NCBI GenBank assembly: GCA_026122225.1
Contig: JANEZZ010000983.1
Location: forward strand, 62,001-126,000
Length of the DNA: 64,000 bases
Reading direction: 5' to 3'
Source of the DNA: Heloderma charlesbogerti
Lineage: Eukaryota > Chordata > Lepidosauria > Squamata > Helodermatidae
Position 1 is the first letter of the stretch. Each line of letters begins with the position of its first letter. A program made the translations under genes and the position numbers. Below the pieces are notes generated by a model. That model had not been told where the DNA came from, did not search any database, and was given only the letters and a program-made list of their open reading frames with translations. Positions 33,801 through 45,800 of this stretch are shown here, one piece after another.

Positions 33801-36800
33801 CACTACCACCCCAGGTAATTGGTTCCACTGTTGTATTGCTCTAACAGTCAGGACGTTTTTCCTGATGTTCAGCTGAAATCTGGCTTCCTCTAACTTGAGC
33901 CCATTATTCCGTGTCCCGCACTCTGGGATGATAGAGAAGAGATCCTGGCCTTCCTTGGTGTGACAACCTTTCAAGTACTTGAAGAGCGCTACCATATCTC
34001 CCCTCAGTCTTCTCTTCTCAAGGCTAAACCTGCCCAGTTCTTTCAGTCTGTCCTCATAGGGCTTTGTTTCCAGTCCCCTGATCATCTGTATTGCCCTCCT
34101 CTGAACCCTCTCCAGTTTGTCTGCATCCTTCTTAAAGTGTGGTGCCCAGAACTGGGCACAGTACTCAAGATGAGGCCTAGCAAGTGCTGAGTAGAGGGGA
34201 ACTAGTGCTTCACGTGATTTGGAAGCTAGACTTCTATTAATGCAGCCAAAAATATCATTTGCCTTTTTTATAGCCATATCACATTGTTGGCTCATATTCA
34301 GCTTGTGATGGACAACAATTCCAAGATCCTTCTCGCTTGTAGGATTGTTGAGCCAGGTATCCCCCATCTTGTAACTGTGCATTTGGTTTCTTTTTCTTAG
34401 GTGCAGAACTTGGCATTTACCCCTATTAAATGTCATTCTGTTGTTTTCTGCCCAGTGCTCCAGTGTATCAAGATCACTTTTTGTTTCTGTCTTCAAGGGT
34501 ATTAGCTATCCCGCCCAATTTTGTGTCAACTGCAAATTTGATAAGCATTCCATGTACCTCCTCCTCCAAGTCATTAATACAAATGTTGACAAGCACTGGG
34601 CCCAGGACTGATCCCTGCGGTACCCTGCTCGTTACCTCTCCCCCGTTTGAGAAGGTCCCATTGATAAGCACTCTTTGAGTCCTAGTCTGTAGCCAACTGT
34701 GGATCCACCTGATGGTTGTTTCATCTAGCCCACTTTGAGCTAATTTGCTAATCAGGATATCATGGGGCACTCTGTTGAAAGCTTTGTTGAAGTTGAGATA
34801 TATTATGTCCACAGCATTCCCACAGTCCACAAGGGAGGTTATCTGATCAAAAAATGAGATCAGATTTGTCTGGCAGGATTTGTTCTTGAAAAAGCCATGT
34901 TGGCTTCGAGTAATCACTGCATTGTTTTTAAGGTGCTTACAGCTGGATTGCTTTATAATCTGCTCCAGAATTTTCCCAGGGATTGATGTCAGACTGACTG
35001 GTCTGTAGTTCCCAGGTTCCTCCTTTTTGCTCTTTTTGAAGATAGGGGCTTTCTTTACACGAAGCTTTTATCCTGCTTTTGAGATGGACAGAAGGATGTT
35101 TGCTGGCTCTTTACATGATGCCATGACCCTCCAGGGCGTCTCCTGCACTAAATGCCCTTTGTTCCATTTTTAAATAGATCACAGATAATGAGCTATCAAA
35201 TTATCCTGTTGTGTTTCACTTTAGTTCCCTTCCTGAAAAGAGGAAAAGCATCAAGAAGAGGAGCAAGATCAATGAAAGATAATGGAAGAATCAGATATGG
35301 GGAGAAGGGGAAAGGAAGCACATGAAAAGGGGAGTAATTGTGATCCTGCATTTAAAATGGAAGCAGAAAGCCCCATTTTAAATGCAGGATTTTAGACTGG
35401 TGTAGAGATGCCCAGGGACAACATTAGCCCTCCTCTAGTCATCTGGCACTTCACCCGTCCATCCTCCATGTTTTCTGAAAGATAATAGACAGTGGTTCTG
35501 AGAGCTCTTCTGCCAGTTCCTTTATTACTCTAGGATGCAGTTCATCTGGCCCTGGGGATTTGAACTCATTCAAAGTAATTAGGTGTTCTTTGACCATATG
35601 CCTATCAATCTCAAGCTGCAATCCTGCCCCTTCAGCTTGTACTTTTCCTTTGCCAGGGGGTTCACAGACCCTCCTTTGGGAGAAGACTGAGCCGAAGTAG
35701 TAATTGAGCACTTCTGCCCTTTCTTTGTCATCTGTTATTGTTTTGCCATCCTTATTTAATAGTTGAACCACGATTTCTTTCCTCTGTCTTTTACTATGCA
35801 CGTATCTGAAGAAAGCCTTTTTGTTGCTTTTAGCATCCCCTGCTAACCTCAGTTTTTTCTCAGCTTTAGCCTTCCTGACACCATCCCTGCAATTCTCTGC
35901 TACCTGCCTGTACTCTTCCTTTGTAGGTTGGCCTTCCTTCCACTTCCCATATGTGTCCTTTTCATCTCCAGGTTATCTCTAAGCTTTTTGTAAAGCCATA
36001 TTGGCTTCTTCTTTGTCTTCCACCTTTTTTCTTGTTGGAATTGTTTGTAGGGATGTTGGAGAATTTCGCTACGGATTCCAGGGAGGCCGAATGCCAGCGC
36101 ATTTGGCCCCCTGGAATCCATGGTGGAATGAAGCCACCCGCCCCACCACCCTGTGAAATGGACCCAGAACGGAGCCTACCTTTGTTGGCCATTCCGGTGC
36201 TCCTCGAATGGTGGCCACATCTGTGGCCGCCATTCGCCTCCTTTCGAATGGCTGTGATAGGCTACGTAAGTATTTAGGTAGCCTATCATGGCTAACACAG
36301 GGACGCCATTTACATCCCTGCGAAGGCCATGATAGGCTACGTATATATTTACGTAGCCTATCACGGCAGTAGGCAGGACCGCAAATGGCGGCAGCTACGG
36401 TGGCTGCCATTTGCGTCCCTGCACAGCCCAGCGGCCGGATGTCCGGTTGCGGGTGGCCCTGGCTGGCGGCTCTGTGGAGTTGCCACAGAGCGGAGCTGGC
36501 TGGGGAGAATTTCGGGGGAAGGAACGGTGCGCCTCCCCCCCACTGCGAATGACCCCGGACAAAACGGTGAGTCAGTTTTGTACATCCCTAATTGTTTGTA
36601 ATTGTGCCTTTAGAATTTCCTTTTTTTAAAATTCCCAGCCATCTTGGACTCCTTTTCTAGTCAGAGTCGCTTGCCATGGGACCTTACTGATCATTGTTCT
36701 GAGTTTGTTAAAATTGGCTTTCCTAAAATCCAGGGTAAGCGTTTGGATACACTCAGCTTTTGCTTCTTATTGATATCCATAACATAAAACAAAATACCTC

Positions 36801-39800
36801 CAAAATCAAATGGTTAAATAGGACATGAAACTGAATCTTTTCAGGCAACCACTGGATGTGTGGAAGGAGGGGGTCAGCCCTCTGTCCCTACTCCTGAGCT
36901 CTACAGGTTTTATCTGATTGCTGTACAGAGCTATGTGGGTAGAGCTTATATGCATAAAGTTTTTGTCATGCAGTAAGGAACCTTGCAAATGCATGCAGAG
37001 ACTGCACAGAGGGAGACCACGCATGTTCAAGTGGTACATATCTATCAGATGAATGTACAGAGGTCAGAAGTGGGGACAGCAGTCATGTTCTCAACCTTCC
37101 TCCATGCATTCACTTGGCCATCTGAAACATGCTTCAGTGTTTGTCCAAAACGAAGTTTGATGCTGGTGTTACATAACTCTGATAAATACATATTTCATAA
37201 TGCTGTCAGTGTTAAAGGAACTTTTTTTCAATGCCTATGCGATCTGAGTGCCAAGCAGTTTGCATTTATAAAATATAAAGTTAGCAAAGCCATATAAATT
37301 AGACATGAGGGAATATGAATAATCATCATCACTCTATAAATAGCCATGATTTTTATTTTCATTTGAGGTTCAAAAACACATTTCAGATTGAAGAAACTTG
37401 AAATTAATACACCTTTGGATAGGTTTAATTAAGAAACAAACATTTATAAATTATCCAGACTATACATCCAAATAAAAATAGACCTATAACTCTTTAATTC
37501 TGGGCACTTATCTGTAGGTATTTTAGGGAAAGCTTTCCCCCATGTGTATGAGGATCCACCAGTGAATCCCTTCTCTGGTTACCATCAATTGTGGATGAGA
37601 GGCTGACCTCAGCAAGAAGCAGGGCATTGTCTATGGTAGCCCCAGTTCTTTGGAAGTCTCTCCCATTGGAGGTTCATCAGCTGCAATCTCTCCTCTTTTT
37701 TTGGAGGGTGTGTGTGAAAATGTCCTTTTTTCCACAGTGACTGGGTTCACACAATGGTGGTGGCTTGTCATGGCTTATTTATTAAAATTATTTAAGCCTC
37801 AATGAGTGACAGCGCCCATGGGCACCATCCTGCATATTCAAGCTGCAGCTTGTCATGTCATCCAAACCCAGGGACCATGGGTTGTGCGAGTGTTAAACAA
37901 GCAGAACCCATGCCCTGTTTAACCCTCTTATAACCCATGGTTTCCAGGTTTTCATGACATTCAAAATGGCTGCCGGCATGCACCGCAACCCATTGTGGCT
38001 TAAATAAGCCACAGTGGGCTGTTTGGTCATGTGAATCGGCCCAGCGTCTTCAGCAATTAGATTACGCAAGGGGTAGGCAGAAGGTAAGTTTGGATCTACT
38101 GGTATATCTCTGATAGATTTGCTGTAGATCAGCAAATATTTCTGAATCCTAATTATCTAACAATGACAACAACTCTGAGCACAATCCTATCGGGATAGGC
38201 AGCCGCCTCCAAACTCGGAGGTGACCGCCTATCCAATGCAGGACAGCATGGATGGAATCTTCCCCTCCGTGCTTCAGCCGCCCTGCATTTGCAGCTAGGC
38301 AGTCGATTTCAGCTGTCTAACCGTGGGAAGTCGGAGCGGGGGGGGGGGGGAACGCCAGATGATGCATAGGAAGTGTTGGAAAGGCATGTCTGCACTCCCC
38401 ACTCCCAGGAACGTCCCATTTTCACTGCTCCACGCTCCTCTTACAAGCGCAGAGCACGGGGCTGATCCGCGCTGCCTATGAGGCAGCGCGGGAGGGGGTG
38501 GAGGGAACTGACCTATCTTATGGCCATCTAGCCACTGACTAGTGGCCATAGGATTGTGCCCTAAAAAGTGTTTTTTCTTTTAGGTTGCTGAAAAAGAACA
38601 TGGAGCGGTGAAACAGATGTGGATTTGGAGGTGAAAGTATAAGTTGGTTCGGGTACTAATCACAAATTCATGGGTGCGCTTAGAGACACCCTGTTCCTTA
38701 ATTCCTAGCTCTGGCCTCCCCTCAGAGCCACTATTTTGCCCCTGATTCTGATTGGTGAGCCTCAGGATTCTAGTAAAAAACAAAGTACATTCCACAAGGC
38801 TAAAGTCTGCCTATCCCTCTATCAAGCAAGGGTTCTTTTTTTTTGTATTTTTGCTGTTGCTTTAATGTTGACAGTTTTTTTTAATTATCCTGCTGTCAGT
38901 ACTATTTGGTTAGATATTTAACCTATTGTTTTTTAGATTTATATTTAGATTCAGATTTAATTGCGCATTATTTAAATTTGTCTTTTTTAATGGTAAACTA
39001 CCTTAGAAGCCATTCTGACTAAAAGGTAGCCATTATCATTATCATCATGTCTTAAAATCAGGCCCAGTGGAATTGGTGGAACTTTCTTCTAAATAAATCA
39101 GGGTCTGAACATCAGCACCTGCTCCAGGTGGACTTCCTACAAGGCCAAGTGACATCAATGACTCTGTGGGAAGGGAAAAGGAGCGAGGGAGATAGGAGCA
39201 AGCATAGGGAACATCAAGGCCTGCTTCAGTTGGACACCTCCCACAGGGTCAAGTGCCATCAACTGCCCTTCCCACAGGGCATCATCTCCTCTGTGGGAAG
39301 GAAGAAATAGCAAGGAAGGTAGGAGCAGGCAGAGGGAATATCAGGGCCTGCTCCAGCTGGACAATCCCCCCTGCTGGAGATGCAAGTGTAAGCAGGGCCA
39401 TTCCATTGGCTATACTGAAATTCTATTTATTTTTTTCCTCTTCTCTCCTCATCCCCTTTTCCTTGTGTGTTGTGTCTCTTTAGACTGTAAGCCTATAGGC
39501 AGGCTTTTGTTTTACTGATTGATTCTAAGCTGCTCCGGGAGCCTTTTTTTGGCTGAGAAGCAGGATAAAAATACTTTAAATACATAAATATAATGTACAT
39601 GGAAAGAAGTTTGCAGTGTAATCCCATGAATGTTTCCTCAGAAGTAAATCCCATTATGTTCAGTGGGGTTTACTCCTAAGTAAAAGTACCTGGGATTGCA
39701 GCCTGAGCCTGCAATCTCTAAACCAGTTAAAATTATATATTTCTCACTTGCATCTAATGGTTGGATTGCAACTAAGGCTGCAAACCTTGACACACTAGAG

Positions 39801-42800
39801 ATTAAGTCCCATTGAACTATGTGAGACTTACTTCTGAGTAAATATGTACAGGATGGCACTGTTTGCCTTAACAAAGCAAAGTGGGACTAACTGTGCAAGC
39901 GTATACATGACTACTCAGAAGTAAGTCCTGTTGAGTTTAGTGAGGATTACTTCCAAGTACATAGGTATAAGATTACAGCCTTATTGGATGAAAACATAGT
40001 TAAACAGTTTAGAGAGCAATCCTATGGCCGCTAGTCAGTGGCTAGATGGCCATTCGATATGTGGTTTTCTGGGAACTGACCTTCCCCCCCACCTTTCCAT
40101 GCTGCCTCACAGGCAGCGCAGAACAGCCCCATGCTCAGAAGAGGAGCACAGAGCCGTCAAAACGGGATGTTCCGGGGGGGCGTTCCAGGGTGGGGGAGGT
40201 GGAAATGCCGGTACGACACATCCTATGTGTCGTCCAGCAACCCCCATCCCACTCTGTCTTCCTGTGGTTATCTATCAAAATCAGCTGTCTAGTCGCAAAT
40301 GCAGGGCAGGGGAAGTGTGGAAGAAACTATCCCCTCCATGCTTCTCCTGTCCTGCATTGGATAGGCAGTCGCCTATCCCCATAGGATTGCACCCTTAATT
40401 GGTTTGTGCTACAAATCTCTATGTGTGATAAACTGCTGACTATTCTACAACATGTGGACAGATTCATAGAGCTTAAATCAATCAAGAATAATGCAACTTT
40501 AGAACAATGCATGGCAGTATACCTCTGACTGCCTGATGCTGGGGGATGGCTCTTTCCATCATGCCTGCCCATCTGCTTCCCAGGAGCTTCTAGCTGGCTA
40601 ATGTTGGAGACAAAAGTCCTGGACTAACTGTGCCTTTGGTTTGATTCAGAAAAGCAGTTCTTATGTTCTTGTGAGCGATTCATCATAAACAAATCCTGAT
40701 TTTCCATCCCAACAACAACAAAGCAGTTCTAAAATGCACTAAATTATTTTTATAAGCTGCAACATCACCTCAAAGAGCAGAAGCCCAATATGCTGGTCAT
40801 TTTGTCAACACATATCAAAAATCATAAACTTGTTCTAAATGTATAAAACTCTAACTTCTAATTTCCGAACACATTTATTGGAAGTAAGATTCAATGAAAC
40901 CGACAACTTTTCTACACAACACTTTCATTGTGTATTCATCATTCCCTACTCACAGTTGTTTACAGGTCCTTTAGACGATGTTGTGATCCTTCAGTTTTGC
41001 TTCTGTTTCTAACCAGCACTTTTGGCAAGACTTTTTTAGAGCAGGGAAAATGCAGCATTTAATTGTGAAAGTGAAAGAAAGCACAATTTCCTCTTGTGTA
41101 TTTGCACTATACCACAGTGACTCCTAAAGGTTATGTAGCAGAAAAGCAAGAAAGGAAACACTCTTCATATAGTACTCAGATAACAATTCTCCAATGAAAC
41201 CAAAAGTAGATACAGCAGATTAACAGCCAATTAACAGCCTCGTGTAGAAAAGTTCCAAAACTTCCCCACTTATTTAGAATCATAATGTTAAGTGGTATTA
41301 ATAGAAGTCCCGATATTCTTTGTGTAGGCTAGCATTTTCCTGCTAGACAGGCAGGCAACACAACATTGTGTGTCCATGAGCACATATGTGTGTATGTGCT
41401 TGTGGGGGATATTTTACAAGCAAGTAATCTATAGATCAGTCTAGATTGCATCTTTTTTATGTTGCAAACTGTTGGTGTTCTTTTTGTTTGTTTTTTTAAA
41501 GAAATGTCACATATAGGATTGGATCCAGAGTTAGTCATACTAAGTAATTACTAATTTAAGTCCCATTGATTCGGTGAGTATGGATTCAGCTCATAGCACA
41601 CAGCTGTCCTGATATAACAAGAAAAGACCTGCACATAGCATTTCCTCCTGTTGGATGGTGAGAATCTCCAGGGAATTGTATCCTTAGTAATATCTGTTCT
41701 CCAACTTTTGCAGCCCTCTCTTACCACACAAGACCTTAAGCAAAAACTGCACTTTAAGACAAGATTTAGAAGCGATGCAAGATTATTTGGGGAAGATTTC
41801 GTTTACATGATCAATCTCTGACTACATAGCATTCATACAAAATAACTTTAAATAAATTCCAGATTGGGAATGCACAAGCCCGGTTTTGTTCCTGGTATTT
41901 CTTATCATTCCTTATACAACTTTCAAAAGACAGAGTCAGCCCCTGAGGTAAACCACAAGAAAGGCATCCCTCTCCCCCTTCTTCATTGGGCACAGGACAC
42001 CTTCTATAAGCCTCAATCAGTACCCTGGACAGCTCCATAGAACAAAAGCAATACTCATGGACTTGCAGTCAAAATGCTTCCCTGCCCTCCTATGCAATAT
42101 TAGTAATATTGCGTTGGTTCAAATCAATATGGCAGATTAACCTGGCATTCTGTGTGCTAAGAAAATCATATTTGTTTAGAAGAGAAACCATTAAAACACA
42201 GTAATACACCACTTCCTTGAGAATGTACACACATAACCAATGTACAAATAAATATACAGAACCATAAGAAAGTTCAGCTGAGCTGACACTATGGTTCATT
42301 ACATTTTCAAATTGCATTGAAATTAATATAGAATGCCATCATTTAGGACAGGAGATCTTTTGTGCAAATGTTCTCTTGTGTTCCTTAAACAGCAACCAAA
42401 CTCTGAGAGGCCTTTACATGATTTGATAAGGAAAAGAAAAAGACAATTGAATGAACAAATTTTGTAATATTGTTGGCTATGATTACAAGGGCTTTGGGAA
42501 TAGATTTGTAAAGAACAGACATAGCAAGAAGCCTCCCCACTTCCAAAAAGCAACCCCTTGCACCACCTAAAAAATTGCTCACTGTCAGGCCTGGCTTTGT
42601 GACACTCTCTTGCAAGTCAATGCAGATCACTGACTACAACAAAACTCTTTATTGAAGTAGATCAGATTACACAGATCAAGCTTTCCAGAGTTTATGGCAC
42701 AGTTTACAGTGGTTATAATTCCCAATACATCATATAACCCCTGCAAAGGCTATCAGCACACTGCTTTTTCAAGAGACAGTTCCAAGGTGAGAATTAAAAC

Positions 42801-45800
42801 AGAGTCCCAGAGATATACTACAAGTCAGAGTCTTAATGATACAAGATTCAAGGCAGATAAGAGTTCATGACTCATGATAAGTCCAGGCAAGAACGTATTC
42901 TGAGCAATTAAGAAGTTCTCAGCAAAGGCTCTTCACCATGAGCATCGGCTTAAATACAAGGGAGGGACTCCTACCCCCCCTTCTGATTATTTATCCTGAC
43001 AGCAGAATCTGGCCCATAAATGAGTACTATTTCTGAGGAGGCATCTCTGTTTGGCCCTTTTCAGTTGGCACCATAACATGGGTGACACCCCCCCCCCCCA
43101 TGGAGTCTTCTTCCTGCATGGTTCCTACACTCCCAGGCTGTTAAATCACAGGTCTAATTCAAGGTCGATTCCTGCAGCTGTGGCTGATAGGAACCATCAC
43201 CCTCCTTCAGCCTGCAGTCAGATGGGAAGCCAGGCAGAGCCAAGCTCTCAGGCCCCAAGCTTCGCACAACTGGACTGGGTTCTAAATCATTTTGTTCTAA
43301 GTCTAAGTCTGAATCAGAGTCTGGCTCCAGAGACATAAGGCCCAGAGTGCCCGACACTGCCAAAAATTTGAGGGGACCTTTGGGTTTTTGAAGTACTACA
43401 ATGAACTGCCATTGGAGAGGGGAAGCCAAATAATTCCAATACAGAAGTAACTGGGTTGGATCCAGACTCTACGTTAGTTGCACTTAGTCCCTATTGAAAT
43501 CAGTGGGGGTGCTTCCAGATGTTTAGTTCCTAATGCTACTAATACAAAGGCACTGTGCAACTATTCTGCCTTTTCCTCAATGTATTTGTTGTGGATTTTT
43601 AAAAAAAACATAGAAGTAGCAGTAGGAAAAGACAGGAGGCTTACAAGTGGAAATCATCATCATCTGTGCCCCCTCTGAAACTGGTGAATGAAGCAGGGTG
43701 ATTGCATGACAAAAGCTTCATTTGGAAGCACCCTGGGACTTCAGGTATTATTAATTTGTTGCATTGATTTCAATGGCACTTAAATGCAACTAGAATAAAC
43801 CAGGTTCACATGTGTGTGGGTAGTTAAGCCACAGTGGCTTATTAACTACCCCCACATGTGCTGAGCACAAGCTGCCTAATCACCCTCACCAGGTACAGTT
43901 TGTCATGTGTGAACAAACCACCCAGTAACAAACCACCCAGCAACCCTACAACAGAGCATGGGTTCTGAGTGGTTTGTTAATAACCACAGCCACCCACCCT
44001 CGCCAGGTTCACATGTAAACAATGAGCTGCACCCGGTGAGGGTAATTAAAGAAATGAGCCAGCATGCAACTAACACATGTGTTGCTTATTAAACACCCTA
44101 GTGTGTGAACTGGGCCTTTGTCAGGATCTAACCCATTACCATTATTTCTACAGCTTTTTAAAAGCACTAACATTTTTTAAAGGTCAGAAATCATTAAATA
44201 CCAACCCCCCTCCATTTCCTCCAGAAACCAGTTCCATCTGCAAATCAGGACTTGGAAAGATTTAGAATATGCTATGACCAGCAATGTTGTCACATTTCAG
44301 TTTTGCTCATCTCTGTCATGGAACCAATTTCCATGTGTTTGTCCATAAATATGCATGTCTTCCTCCTCCCAGAATTTGCAAGCTTTTGTTTCTTATATAA
44401 TGTACTTTCTTGTGCATGGATGCATGCACATATTCAGCAATCCCTTTCCCCACTAATTGATATTGTGTAAAGGGGAGACATGAGTTGCCAAAGTCCCTGA
44501 CTATGAAGAAGTACCCAGCTTTAGCTAAATAAGTTTAGTGAATGGATGCAACACAAATGCAACAAGTCAAATACAACATTGAAAAAGTATCTTCACAGTA
44601 TAGATGAAGGGTTGTGGAAATGGCCAAGAAGAGGGACAGTACAAAATTTCTGTCTAGATCATGTGTGGCAAGGTCTTTAATGTGCTAGAAGTTTCATATG
44701 AGGAAACCTAGGGATGGATCAATACACAATAACTAATTACTAGACACAATGGGCAGTATCTAATGCTGCCACTGCACCTCCACCATTTCTGTTGCACTGG
44801 AGAGTCTTGCCATTAGCACAACAGGACACTTCCTTCAGAACTGAGCCCAAACACTAATTTCTGGAATGAAATACGTCAGCAGAACTTGCTTCTGCTAGCT
44901 TTGCTGACCTGTTCTGTTCTGGAAACAAGAGTTTTGGCTCATTTCCAGTTGCTTTAGGCAGTACTAGCTTCCTCTTGCAATAGTAGTGGGCCTCACTGGC
45001 ATTTGGGCAGCATTGGATACTGCCCAGTGAAGACTACCATCATCTCATGTTAATATTGTACAAACACTAGCCAGCCAATACAGAATTTTTGGTGCCATTG
45101 AAGTATTTGTGCATGGGGCTGCCATCCTAGACACATTTACTTGTAAATGTGCTTACTTCGAAGTAAGCACACTTCAGATTCAGCTGTAGATTTGATATTT
45201 TAACTGATGAATGATTTACATTTGATCTGCTACTGTATTCATTTGTTAATATGTTTGTGCAAATGGCATGAGACACAAAGAGTATATACTGCTAAAAGCA
45301 ACCAAACTTAACAAATTTCAGACACTGGTCCAGTTTACATAATTGCAGCTGGGGAAATAAGCCATGGTGGTGACTTATTTCTCTCACTGCACATGCTGGT
45401 CACATGCTGGGGCAATTAACCCATGGGAGTGTAGCTTTTCTTGTCATGCAAGCTTGGCCAAGGTGATTTGTTACCATGGTTAACAAGCTACCCCAGAACC
45501 CTACAATAGGCCATGGGTTCTGGGTGACTTGTTAACCACAGCAACAAGCCACCCTGGCTGGATTCACATGACAAGCTGCGTGGCAGAGGGTAATTATGCT
45601 CATCTCCCCAGGATGTGACCAGCATGTGTAAGGTAGTTAACAAGCCACCATGGCTTATTAACCACCCTGCAAACCAGGTCATTCTTGGGGCTTACTCATT
45701 AATTGCCATCACAAAGGGTTTTTTTAAAACAACTTTTTTCAGATGTGTGTGAAAATATAGTGCGTATATACATTTTTGTCTTGCAGTGACAAAAGGTGAA

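Larger units (their letters stand above)
33666..36780 (-). mobile_element. CR1-type LINE, degraded and interrupted
   Basis: Minus orientation. The 3' end is the CR1-like ATCATAGAATAGTATGGTTGG region with GGCCTATAAGACCATCAAGTCC. Frames upstream encode a reverse transcriptase: [46 protein letters not shown] and FAVDTKLGG, in which the usual FADD active site is changed to FAVD. Further upstream, [17 protein letters not shown] and [17 protein letters not shown] match the region between endonuclease and RT. Two foreign insertions split it (about 35050-35415 and 36058-36590). The upstream limit is approximate. Confidence 0.88.
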
